A program made the translations under genes and the position numbers. Of a DNA stretch of 64,000 nt, positions 34,877 through 43,544 are shown one piece after another; position 1 is the stretch's first letter, and every line of letters starts with the position of its first letter. The DNA lies in assembly GCA_049652745.1 (NCBI GenBank), contig JBASEY010000033.1:62001-126000 (forward strand). The letters run 5' to 3'. The stretch is from JBASEY01 sp049652745 (GTDB lineage Bacteria; CSSED10-310). The notes below the pieces were generated by a model. It had not been told where the DNA came from. It saw only the letters and a list, made by a program, of their open reading frames with translations, and searched no databases.

Positions 34877-36577
34877 CTATGTCAATGGTAAATGATTTTG
34901 TTCATTTTTGGTCTTTGGGTTTGTTACGGCTTCTTTTTGAAGTGTCTTATAATAATTTATCAATCCATTTGTTGAGGAATCATGCGAATTCACCATCTCG
35001 ATATGGCTTAATTCCGGTAATATTCTGGCAGCCAGTTTCTTACCTAATTCAACTCCCCATTGATCAAAGCTGTTAATTCTCCAAATGATGCCCTGAACGA
35101 ATATTTTATGCTCATATAACGCTATCAACCGACCCAAAGTCCTGGGATCCAATCGTGTAAACAGGAAAGAATTACTCGGCCGATTGCCAGGAAATACTCT
35201 ATGAGCCGCTAGCATTTGTACCTTATCAAGCGGGATACCTTGTCGCTGTAATTCTTTTTGTACATCCTCAAGGCTTCGACCTTTCATCAAAGCCTCCGAT
35301 TGCGCAAAATAATTTGCCAATAACAACTGATGATGGTCATCAATATCCCAATATGGGACAATTGGGGCCAGAAAATCTACAGGGATTAAATGTGTTCCTT
35401 GATGAATCAACTGAAAAAATGAATGCTGCCCATTCGTTCCGGGTTCACCCCAAATAATCGGCCCAGTTGAATAATCTGTAACCGGCGTTCCATCCCAATC
35501 GATCCCCTTGCCATTCGATTCCATATCTCCTTGCTGAAAATAGGCCGGAAAACGGTGCATATACTGATAATAAGGAACGATTGCATGGGTATGCGCGTTA
35601 AAAAAATTGTGATACCAGATACCTAAAAGGGCCATAATTACAGGGATATTCTTCTCAAAAGGCGTGAGCCGAAAATGCTCGTCGCTGTCAAAGGCACCTG
35701 CTAACAACTCTTCAAAAGCGTCCATCCCTATTGTGCAGGCGATGGACAAGCCTATGGCCGACCATAGAGAATAGCGCCCGCATACCCAGTCCTTAAATTC
35801 AAACATATTTTCCAGTTCGATCCCAAAAGCTTCTACTCCGGAAGCATTAGTCGACAAGGCGGCGAAATGATGTGAAACAGCTTTTTCAGAACCCAACTTT
35901 TGGACAATCCATTGTTTAGCGGTCTTGGCATTTGCAAGAGTTTCACTGGTAGTAAACGTTTTACTGGCAATAATGAAGAAGGTCGTTTCAGGGTCACATT
36001 TTTTCAATGTCTCAGCGATATGAGAACCATCTACATTAGAGACAAAATAAGGGACTATTCCAGTAATCCAATAAGGACGCAGCCCTTCGGTAACCATAAC
36101 AGGTCCTAAATCCGAACCACCTATTCCGATATTGACAATATGAGTGAATTTTTTTCCTGTAAATCCGGTCATAGCCCCGCTATGTAATCGTTCTGTAAAT
36201 CTACGCATTTTCTTCAGAACAAAATTGACTCCCGGCATAACATCTTCGCCATCTACAAGAATGGCCCGGTTGGAACGATTGCGCAGCGCAACATGAAGGA
36301 CAGCTCTATCTTCCGTGAAATTGATTTTTTCGCCATCGAACATCGCTTCAATCCATTTACTTAGTTGCGCTTGATGGGCAAGCGCTATTAAAAGCCTCAT
36401 TGTCTCTTCAGTGATGCGATTTTTGGAATAATCAAATAATAAATCTTCCAGCCTTAAAGAAAATTTTTCGAAACGCTTCGGGTCCTTATCGAACAATTGC
36501 TTCATGTGCACCGATTCCATATCTTTTCGATGCTCAATTAATGCTTTCCAAGCTGTCCGATGAGTCAATGGCTGCAT
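34877..36577 (-). CDS. pgi: Glucose-6-phosphate isomerase
   Basis: Interconverts glucose-6-phosphate and fructose-6-phosphate in glycolysis and gluconeogenesis. At 566 residues it is the long form found in many Gram-negative bacteria and eukaryotes. Signature segments are GIGGSDLGPVMVTEGL, ASKTFTTSETLANAKTAK, CGRYSLWSAIGLS, GEPGTNGQHSFFQLIHQGT and FDQWGVELGKKLA near the end. ATG 36577 follows an AGGAG site. It starts 26 nt downstream of the VDHFPD-repeat gene, so the two are probably on one transcript. Confidence 0.98.
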   Translation of the reverse strand: MQPLTHRTAWKALIEHRKDMESVHMKQLFDKDPKRFEKFSLRLEDLLFDYSKNRITEETMRLLIALAHQAQLSKWIEAMFDGEKINFTEDRAVLHVALRNRSNRAILVDGEDVMPGVNFVLKKMRRFTERLHSGAMTGFTGKKFTHIVNIGIGGSDLGPVMVTEGLRPYWITGIVPYFVSNVDGSHIAETLKKCDPETTFFIIASKTFTTSETLANAKTAKQWIVQKLGSEKAVSHHFAALSTNASGVEAFGIELENMFEFKDWVCGRYSLWSAIGLSIACTIGMDAFEELLAGAFDSDEHFRLTPFEKNIPVIMALLGIWYHNFFNAHTHAIVPYYQYMHRFPAYFQQGDMESNGKGIDWDGTPVTDYSTGPIIWGEPGTNGQHSFFQLIHQGTHLIPVDFLAPIVPYWDIDDHHQLLLANYFAQSEALMKGRSLEDVQKELQRQGIPLDKVQMLAAHRVFPGNRPSNSFLFTRLDPRTLGRLIALYEHKIFVQGIIWRINSFDQWGVELGKKLAARILPELSHIEMVNSHDSSTNGLINYYKTLQKEAVTNPKTKNEQNHLPLT

Positions 36578-36603
36578 TGAATATCTCCTGTTTAAACCGA
36601 TAA

Positions 36604-37002
36604 TTACTTACCGGGAAAATGATCCACCCATTTAATCGTGAAATCCGGAAAATGATCGACCAACTGAATAGTATAATCCGGAAAATGATCAACCAATTGC
36701 CATTTTCCGGGACCGTCAGGAAAGTGATCGACGACTTTTACTCGCAGATCGGGAAAGTGATCGACGACTTTCACCTTGTAATCTGCAAAAGCTGTGACGA
36801 TCTTGATTTTGCCATAGATCCTGCTCACATCGAGCTTGTCTTTTTTTCCAGAATGAGATTCTGAACTCGGCGCCCCTTTTGAAAATGAATTATCATTGCT
36901 ACAGACATGATTGAAATTCATAAAACAAGCCAACGTCACAGTTAACAAACAGAACGCATTACAAAACAGATTGTTTTTGGCTCTTTTTACTTTATCGTCC
37001 AT
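36604..37002 (-). CDS. Small exported protein with VDHFPD tandem repeats
   Basis: A 132-residue protein. ATG 37002 follows AGGAGC and opens a probable signal peptide (FCNAFCLLTVTLACF); an in-frame start at 37041 is less likely. After a short charged region the last 55 residues contain five units centred on V-D-H-F-P-[DG], spaced 11-13 residues apart, each preceded by an alternating strand such as YKVKV, LRVKV, YTIQL or FTIKW, and one by a GKWQL unit. The regular spacing suggests stacked beta turns or a small solenoid. I recall similar xxSFPD-repeat proteins in other Gram-negative bacteria, all uncharacterised. It sits directly upstream of pgi. Confidence 0.75.
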   Translation of the reverse strand: MDDKVKRAKNNLFCNAFCLLTVTLACFMNFNHVCSNDNSFSKGAPSSESHSGKKDKLDVSRIYGKIKIVTAFADYKVKVVDHFPDLRVKVVDHFPDGPGKWQLVDHFPDYTIQLVDHFPDFTIKWVDHFPGK

Positions 37003-37109
37003 TTTTCTTGCTCCTGAAAAATGTGATCGGGTCTTTATCATTTAAAAACCTACTGTGATTTCATGAATTTATATCATTCAATCATTTTAATAGTAACGTA
37101 CCACATCCC

Positions 37110-37129
37110 AAAACGGCAATAACCGTTTT
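37110..37129. other. Inverted repeat in a divergent intergenic region
   Basis: AAAACGG-CAATAA-CCGTTTT, a 7-bp stem with a 6-nt loop, between the VDHFPD gene and the first GT87-like gene (gap of 226 nt). It could be an operator for either gene; no T-run makes it a terminator. Confidence 0.35.
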
Positions 37130-37228
37130 CATCAAGCAGTTGGCTTCAGTGGTTGGCAGCTATCTGATTCTTCATTAGAATTCTCGACTTTCAAAGGTTT
37201 TTATCCTAAAGTAAAATTTGTTTGAATA

Positions 37229-38560
37229 ATGGGACGTATCACTTATTCATTGAACGAAACTGATGAGCATGATGGTAAAATGATAAAAGGCAGAAATACC
37301 GTACTGATATTATTGGGTGTTGCATCGATTCTGCTGTCAATTGGCTATCCGAGTTATTGGCTGTTACACAACCGATCGCTGGATCTACCTTCATATTACG
37401 TTGCCGGTTTACTGATGCTAAACAATCGTAATCCCTATCTCCCGGGCGAGTTTTGGTTTGCGGCTGAACAACTTGGCTTAGCTGACCCCATATATCCCTA
37501 CATTTATTTTCCGATTATCGCTTTGATATTTATGCCTTTAAGCTTGATGAAATACAGTACGGTGCAAATATTGTGGTTTGGGATTTCACAAGTTTTTTTC
37601 TGGTTTTCCATTGTTCTTCTCGTTCAGATCACCCATCGATGCTTTCCGACTAAACAGATTCCCCTGCTGACACGATTTTTATACCTTCTCCCCATCACCT
37701 GTTTGTCATATCCTTTGGTTGTAAACTTTCAAAACGGCCAGGTGAATACGATAATGCTTTTTTTAATCTGTTCATTTTTATATCTGATCTTGGCGGAATC
37801 TCATATTGCCGCTGGAGTAGCCCTTGCCCTGGTCATCATGATCAAACCACAACCAGCACTTATCGTCCCCTATCTCCTTTATAGAAAACAGTTTCGATCC
37901 GCGATTTCCACTATTGTGACCTTTATTGTTGGGGCGATTCTAAGTGGATTGGCGGTCGGATGGGACAATTTTTGTTACTATTTAACCGATGTTCTGCCCT
38001 CTTTCAGTATGATCGAAACTCGATTCCCCACAATTTATCCTTTCGTTCCGCCCAATCAGTCCATTATTGGAATAGTGGCTAGGATCTTTCAAAATACGAT
38101 GTATACTCCTGGGATTATCGATAGAGCTGATTTAGTTAGGCCCATTTCAAGCTTGTTACTTGCAACAATTTTAGCTATTGGATTCTTCAGAGTTTTGATT
38201 TGGAATCAATCCAGACCCTCATCAGACGGTTCATTGCTGAGAGATTGCTCCTATCTTTTAGTGATGTCTATTCTATTGTCACCAATCACCTGGGATCACC
38301 ACCTGGTTATAACGTTTTTAGCGGCTGCTTATTTGATGTTCGAACAACCGACAAAGTTCTGGAAAAGTTTGAGGGGAATTTTCTCTATAATCTGCTGGAT
38401 TTTAATGGCGCTTCCACTCTTTCCCTTTCATCGAATATGGACCTCAAACGGTTTTTTTGCGCTTGGCGCATCGATTAAAGGATTTGCTTTGTTAGGATTT
38501 TGGGGATTGATGACAGCTTCTTTTCCATCAAATAAATTTATTTCCTTTAAAAATGACTAG
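37229..38560 (+). CDS. GT87/DUF2029-like polyprenol-sugar glycosyltransferase, copy 1
   Basis: A 443-residue polytopic membrane protein with about 10 hydrophobic helices. The first periplasmic loop has the family pattern of an Asp followed by a conserved NPY (SLDLPSYYVAGLLMLNNRNP), as in DUF2029/GT87 mannosyltransferases that use lipid-linked sugars on the outer face of the membrane. Further conserved pieces are YPYIYFPIIALIFMPLSL, VNFQNGQVNTIMLFLICS and SPITWDHHLVITFLAAAY. The start could be ATG 37229 or the later methionine in KMIKGRN. A paralogue follows 101 nt downstream. Acceptor unknown; decoration of surface glycans is inferred. Confidence 0.75.
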   Translation: MGRITYSLNETDEHDGKMIKGRNTVLILLGVASILLSIGYPSYWLLHNRSLDLPSYYVAGLLMLNNRNPYLPGEFWFAAEQLGLADPIYPYIYFPIIALIFMPLSLMKYSTVQILWFGISQVFFWFSIVLLVQITHRCFPTKQIPLLTRFLYLLPITCLSYPLVVNFQNGQVNTIMLFLICSFLYLILAESHIAAGVALALVIMIKPQPALIVPYLLYRKQFRSAISTIVTFIVGAILSGLAVGWDNFCYYLTDVLPSFSMIETRFPTIYPFVPPNQSIIGIVARIFQNTMYTPGIIDRADLVRPISSLLLATILAIGFFRVLIWNQSRPSSDGSLLRDCSYLLVMSILLSPITWDHHLVITFLAAAYLMFEQPTKFWKSLRGIFSIICWILMALPLFPFHRIWTSNGFFALGASIKGFALLGFWGLMTASFPSNKFISFKND

Positions 38561-38661
38561 CAACTGAAAGATTCCGATTTATGCTGAATAGATTACGTTG
38601 CCCTAGTAGTATTTTAAGAAATGGAGCTTGGAAAAGCCTTTGAAAAAATCGATAGAATAAA

Positions 38662-39912
38662 GTGATTTCATTGACAAAGAAAATACTCATATTGACGATT
38701 GGATTGATATCGATCCTTTTGTCTGTCTTTTATCCCGGCTGGTGGCTGTTGCATCATAGATCAGTGGATCTCCCGTCCTATTATGTTGCCGGTTATATGC
38801 TAAGGCAAAACGTCAATCCTTACCATCCGGATGAAATCAGAATAATGGCGTTGCAGGTTGAACTCTCCGATCCAATATATCCCTATGTTTACTTTCCTCT
38901 TGTTGCACTTGCATTCATGCCATTGAGCCTGATCCGTTATCAAACAGTCCAGCTTCTATGGTTTGGCATGTCTTTGATTTTCTTCTGGCTTTCACTCCTG
39001 CTGCTTTACTTCATAACCCGAAGATGCTATCCATCCGATTCCAAACTGTTTTTCAACCGATTTCTGCTTTTAATTCCTATTACGTGCTTATCTCACCCAT
39101 TGATCGTGAATTTTCGGCACGGACAGATAAATGCTATCACTCTTTTTCTTATTTGCGCCTTCTTATATTTATTAATGACTGACTCAGAAATACTAGCCGG
39201 TATTGCGCTGGCGTTGGTTATTTCCATCAAACCTCAGCCGGCAATTATTCTACCCTTTTTATTGTATAAAAAGCGTTTTCGATGCGTCAGTTCAACGATA
39301 ATCTCATTTGCAACTGTAACATATTCAACGGTTTTCGCTACCGGTTGGGATAATTTCCGGTTCTACCTAAGAAACATTTTACCCTCTTTTAGTTTAGTAC
39401 AGAATCAATATCAGCGAATTTTCTTATATGAGCCTCCAAATCAATCTCTTCAGGGAATTATATCACGAGCGTTTCAGACCACTAAATATAGCCGTGGTTT
39501 ATGGGAAAAGCCTGAGCTGGCGATTCTGGTTGCATGTATTGCATTACCAACCATATTGATGATCTCTTTTTACAAATTGTTCACCTGGAATCGAAACAAA
39601 CCCACTACAGATCAAGCGTTATTAAGGGATTGTTCATATTTATTACTCACATCACTATTAATATCGCCCATAACCTGGGATCACCATCTGGTTACAATTT
39701 ATCCGATCGCTGCTTTGCTGCTTTTCGATAAGCCGGGCCCATTCTGGAAGAGCCCCGCTGGGATTATGATTCTTTTCTGTTGGATTCTAATGTTTATCCC
39801 GCTATTTGAGTTCCATCCGATCTGGACATTGAATAAGTTGGCATCGTTAGGCATGTCGATTAAAGGATTTGCTCTGCTGGGTTTCTGGACCCTATTAACA
39901 ATTTCCGGCTAA
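38662..39912 (+). CDS. GT87/DUF2029-like polyprenol-sugar glycosyltransferase, copy 2
   Basis: A 416-residue paralogue of the preceding protein with the same helices and motifs (SVDLPSYYVAGYMLRQNVNP, YPYVYFPLVALAFMPLSL, VNFRHGQINAITLFLICAF, SPITWDHHLVTIYPIAAL). The start is GTG 38662, or the TTG four codons later. It arose by tandem duplication. Its TAA stop overlaps the TAG stop of the facing minus-strand gene (CTAA at 39909-39912). Both copies look intact, so they may add successive or different sugars. Confidence 0.75.
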   Translation: MISLTKKILILTIGLISILLSVFYPGWWLLHHRSVDLPSYYVAGYMLRQNVNPYHPDEIRIMALQVELSDPIYPYVYFPLVALAFMPLSLIRYQTVQLLWFGMSLIFFWLSLLLLYFITRRCYPSDSKLFFNRFLLLIPITCLSHPLIVNFRHGQINAITLFLICAFLYLLMTDSEILAGIALALVISIKPQPAIILPFLLYKKRFRCVSSTIISFATVTYSTVFATGWDNFRFYLRNILPSFSLVQNQYQRIFLYEPPNQSLQGIISRAFQTTKYSRGLWEKPELAILVACIALPTILMISFYKLFTWNRNKPTTDQALLRDCSYLLLTSLLISPITWDHHLVTIYPIAALLLFDKPGPFWKSPAGIMILFCWILMFIPLFEFHPIWTLNKLASLGMSIKGFALLGFWTLLTISG

Positions 39913-41153
39913 TCTCTCTTTTGAAATTCTATCGACCCATCCCTTTGTAGGTTTTGGAAAATTCCTATTAAGACCATTATGATTGGGGGTAAATAAAGCA
40001 AAAATCGATAAAGAAATGAAAATCGATCGATTCTGTCTTCTGTAAGCGGAACGTTTCCAAAGATATTGATTATCAAAGTTGGCAACGCCACAAGAAGAAA
40101 TATGTTTCGTATAGGATAAATCTTTCGTGTCTCCGATAAAATCCAACAGACCATTAATCCTGAGCCGATCGTATACGACGTTATGCGAGCCGTGTCCCAT
40201 GCGACTGTATGGAGAACCAGAGGAGCCAAAATAATGCTATGCACACCTATTGAAAATCGACTAAATGGGCGGATATGGAAAGCTAAATGAATAAAAACCA
40301 GAATGGTTATCAATGCAGGACCGATCGATGCCGCTACTGGAGGGTAGAACAAATTCTTAAAGAAATTGACGTGCTGCAATTGAAAGTATTCAATGAAAGA
40401 CGTTGTTTGAAATTCTGCAACAAAGATCCCTCTTAATGAAACAAAACCAAATGAAATCAATCTTTCGGCAATTTGAGCTCTTAAAGCGGATGTGTCCGTT
40501 GTCAATCTTTGACACAAAGGCATGAGTAAAAACACCCCTACCGGAACAGCAATAGCTAGAGCTGTCGATATCCGATGAGTTTTGCGCTCGGCTTCCAACT
40601 GTTTTGTTACCAAAGCTGCCAGGAAGATAACCGGCATACCGACCACTAAGTAAGATTCGTGAACAAGAATAGCGATTGATGAAAAAAACTCTGATAAAAC
40701 CAGTCGTCTTTTAAAGATCATCATGACCGATCCAATAGTCAGAATATAAAGAACGGCATCGAAATAACCAAAATAATGAGCATTCAGTACGATAAAAGGG
40801 GATGAAGCAAAAATGATACCCAAGATTGTAGTGTCCATTTTGTTTTGGTGCCGATGAATCATGCGGAAAAAGACAAACAAAAAGGCTAAGGACATACCAT
40901 AAAGCGTAATCGTCGAGAGAACACTGATGGCCGCCGGTGTCATTTGAACATTAAATGCTTCAGAGAAAAGACTGCATATAGAGCCGATCAATCCACGCCT
41001 GATAAAGCCAAACTGATAATTGAGAAGCCAATGAGCTTCGGCAAAACCATTGGGGGATCGAAGGCTTCTGCTTGTTGTGGCTATGAATGTCCAGATAATG
41101 ATAGCATGGACAAGAAAGTATTGCCCTTTTACGCTGCTATGTTTATCGGCCAT
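39909..41153 (-). CDS. Polytopic membrane protein, probably glycan-related
   Basis: A 414-residue protein with about 10 hydrophobic helices and no family I can name. I choose ATG 41153, which has a GAGGG site; a TTG at 41204 overlapping the upstream GT2 stop is the alternative. A conserved-looking loop near the N-terminus reads FAEAHWLLNYQFGFIRRGLI, with charged residues next to the membrane, as in some GT-C or EpsG-like polysaccharide proteins. It lies directly downstream of a GT2 gene and faces the GT87-like pair, which supports a role in surface polysaccharide synthesis. Confidence 0.6.
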   Translation of the reverse strand: MADKHSSVKGQYFLVHAIIIWTFIATTSRSLRSPNGFAEAHWLLNYQFGFIRRGLIGSICSLFSEAFNVQMTPAAISVLSTITLYGMSLAFLFVFFRMIHRHQNKMDTTILGIIFASSPFIVLNAHYFGYFDAVLYILTIGSVMMIFKRRLVLSEFFSSIAILVHESYLVVGMPVIFLAALVTKQLEAERKTHRISTALAIAVPVGVFLLMPLCQRLTTDTSALRAQIAERLISFGFVSLRGIFVAEFQTTSFIEYFQLQHVNFFKNLFYPPVAASIGPALITILVFIHLAFHIRPFSRFSIGVHSIILAPLVLHTVAWDTARITSYTIGSGLMVCWILSETRKIYPIRNIFLLVALPTLIINIFGNVPLTEDRIDRFSFLYRFLLYLPPIIMVLIGIFQNLQRDGSIEFQKRD

Positions 41154-41200
41154 GTCGCATACCCTCGTAAAAAGAGTCAATAATATCCAGGATAACCCGA

Positions 41201-42223
41201 TCAATATCGGGAACCGGTAATAAAATCGAATAAACCTTTAAACATTCCGGCATCGACGATCATGACATCCAAGGGCAAAAATAGAATCGCTTTGATCAAA
41301 AACATCATACCTTCTTCTTTATGAAGATATTTTAACCAGGAAGAATTTGCAATCCACAATCCTATAAGCAGCAGAAAAACCGCCAGCCAGCAGGCTGGAT
41401 GCGACACAAGGGCAAGAGTGACGCCGATCCAAATTAAGGCCATTATAACAGAGCCGATGATAAAACTACCGGGGACAGATGTTTTTCCGGTGCCTGAACG
41501 ATGCCCGGTCAACAGATTTCGCAAAACGTATTTCACCAAAGCTGCCGATCGCTTGAAATCTGTTTTTAATACCGATCCCAATGAATAAGATTTGACATGC
41601 TCGACTTCAAATTGCGGGCAGGGATAAATACACGCGCCCATTCTACCCAATACAGCTCCAAATACCGTGTCTTCGATACTTGGTAAAACATATGATTCAT
41701 CAAAGCCGCCTGATCGTAGAAACACGTTTTTACGTAAAGCTGCGCAAGAAGTATAAAAAAGATGCACCCTGCCTTTCAAACGTTGATAGGTAAACCGCAT
41801 CCAATGATTTTTCCATCGACTGAAAAAATCAGTGTATCTAAGGTTTGCGCTCTGAACACCAACTATCCCATCACATTCGACACAACTGGAAAAAAAATCC
41901 AAAATCAATCGAATAGATCCAGGAGCCGGCACCACATCCGTATCGATAAACAGGATCACATCTCCTTCAGATGCAATTGCACCTGTATTTCTAGCTGCAG
42001 AAACACCTTTTGACGTGTTTTTGACAATTTTTAAAGGATTTTTAGAGCTGAAACGTTCAGCAATAGAATAGGCTTTTTGATCCATGGCATCGTCCACCAG
42101 GATCACCTCATAAGGAGGTGGATCCTGTGTGAACAATGCAACCAATACCTCTTCAAAAACATCAGGAGCAGCAGCAGATGGAATGACAACGGATAAGCGA
42201 TTTTCTTGGTTCAAACAAATCAC
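41201..42223 (-). CDS. Membrane-anchored family 2 glycosyltransferase
   Basis: A 340-residue enzyme. The GT-A domain (residues about 8-225) shows LSVVIPSAAAPDVFEEVLVA, VILVDDAMD, the sugar-binding motif LFIDTDVVPAPGS and GGFDESYVLPSIEDTVFGAV. The C-terminal 90 residues form two or three membrane helices (FIIGSVIMALIWIGVTLALV, CWLAVFLLLIGLWIANS). GTG 42223 overlaps the saccharopine dehydrogenase stop by 4 nt. It may extend lipid-linked glycans. Its coupling to a lysine-degradation gene is unexpected. Confidence 0.8.
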   Translation of the reverse strand: MICLNQENRLSVVIPSAAAPDVFEEVLVALFTQDPPPYEVILVDDAMDQKAYSIAERFSSKNPLKIVKNTSKGVSAARNTGAIASEGDVILFIDTDVVPAPGSIRLILDFFSSCVECDGIVGVQSANLRYTDFFSRWKNHWMRFTYQRLKGRVHLFYTSCAALRKNVFLRSGGFDESYVLPSIEDTVFGAVLGRMGACIYPCPQFEVEHVKSYSLGSVLKTDFKRSAALVKYVLRNLLTGHRSGTGKTSVPGSFIIGSVIMALIWIGVTLALVSHPACWLAVFLLLIGLWIANSSWLKYLHKEEGMMFLIKAILFLPLDVMIVDAGMFKGLFDFITGSRY

Positions 42224-43530
42224 TGTTTCTTTTCAAGAAAACGAATACCCAATGACGCCAGCTCATCCAGAATCGGTTTGTAGATTTCTTCAGAAACAGG
42301 TATTTGAACGCCTTTTAAACCTATCTTACCTTGAAGTATCAGCTTGGCGCCGATTGCCACCGGTATGCTTACCGTTCTGGCCATCGCTGAATGGCCGCCC
42401 GGGATGCCGTATTCTATCAATGTACTGGTAATCGTTTCTTCTTTGTCTCTAAATTTGGCTTGGAAAATATGGTGCAAAACAACCAGATCTCTTTCCATCG
42501 GTTCATACTGCATTCTTTTCAAGCACATCACGGCAAGCTGATCCAGTATGGTTTTCTGTGATGGATCGAGGGGCTCGTCGCTGAACAGACCAAGCCAATT
42601 CATAGTTTCGATGGCCGGATTGAAAGGCGGCAGACCGGATTTTTCAGCAATGGCAACGCGTGGATCGCCTGTTTGTTTTCCTGCTAACATTCTGGTGAGT
42701 TCTGCATATGTTTTGACAGAAAGCTGTCTTTCTGTTTGATCCAAGTAGCCGACATCAACCAACAGTCTCATGGAATTACTCCAGCCCGGATAACGTAATG
42801 TTCCTCTGTACATTGTTTCGACGTTTTTCAGCCCGTACAAATCAGCATAAGGCATGGAGTCTCGATTGGGATATGCTTCAAAAACGAATCCTTCAAGTGC
42901 CAACGACTCAAAAGACTTGAACAGATCTTTACCTGGAAGATTGACCAATTTCCCATTCCACAGATATCGAGCGTCGTTTGTCGTTGCCGTCAGGACACCT
43001 CGAGGCGCCCATGAAAACTTGTATCCCAAAGGGTTGGTATTGGCTTCAGGAGCCGGCAATCCACCGCAGTAAGATCGGAAGCCAGTGACTACTCCCCCCA
43101 AATCTTTCACCTCTTCAATAATTTTCATTGCAGACATATGATCGATTCCAGGGTCCAAACCCAGCTCGTTTAAAAACAGAAGACCGGCTTCACGTGCATC
43201 ATTGTCAAATGCCCGCATAGCCGGCCCTGCATATGACGCTGTAACCAAGTCTTTTCCCTGCTTAAGACAAAGACGAGCGACTCCAGGATGCATCGGTGCC
43301 GGCAATAAACTGATCACAAGATCATGTTTGGTGATTAAAGGTTCCAAATCATCCGAATGGCTTGCATCCAGAAAAACTGCCTGGGCTTTCGGATGCCCTT
43401 TGATCATGGCTTCAGCTTTTTCTTTCTCAAGCGTAGCAATCGTAAGATCGACGCCTTCCAACTTTAACATGTATTCAACAAGCGGCTCTGTTACCAAGCC
43501 TGAACCTAAAAGCAATACTTTTTTTGACAT
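42220..43530 (-). CDS. Saccharopine dehydrogenase (SDH)
   Basis: A 436-residue NAD(P)-dependent oxidoreductase of the LYS9/saccharopine family. ATG 43530 has GGAGG eight bases upstream. Visible pieces are the Rossmann start KKVLLLGSGLVTEPLVEYML, the catalytic-domain segment LFLNELGLDPGIDHMSAMKI, and RSYCGGLPAPEANTNPLGYK with FSWAPRGVLTA. With the LKR gene 14 nt upstream it should convert saccharopine to glutamate and 2-aminoadipate semialdehyde. Direction of flow (lysine breakdown or synthesis) cannot be told from sequence, but the pairing with LKR matches the degradation enzyme of animals and plants. Confidence 0.9.
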   Translation of the reverse strand: MSKKVLLLGSGLVTEPLVEYMLKLEGVDLTIATLEKEKAEAMIKGHPKAQAVFLDASHSDDLEPLITKHDLVISLLPAPMHPGVARLCLKQGKDLVTASYAGPAMRAFDNDAREAGLLFLNELGLDPGIDHMSAMKIIEEVKDLGGVVTGFRSYCGGLPAPEANTNPLGYKFSWAPRGVLTATTNDARYLWNGKLVNLPGKDLFKSFESLALEGFVFEAYPNRDSMPYADLYGLKNVETMYRGTLRYPGWSNSMRLLVDVGYLDQTERQLSVKTYAELTRMLAGKQTGDPRVAIAEKSGLPPFNPAIETMNWLGLFSDEPLDPSQKTILDQLAVMCLKRMQYEPMERDLVVLHHIFQAKFRDKEETITSTLIEYGIPGGHSAMARTVSIPVAIGAKLILQGKIGLKGVQIPVSEEIYKPILDELASLGIRFLEKKQ

Positions 43531-43544
43531 CAACCCATCCTCCT

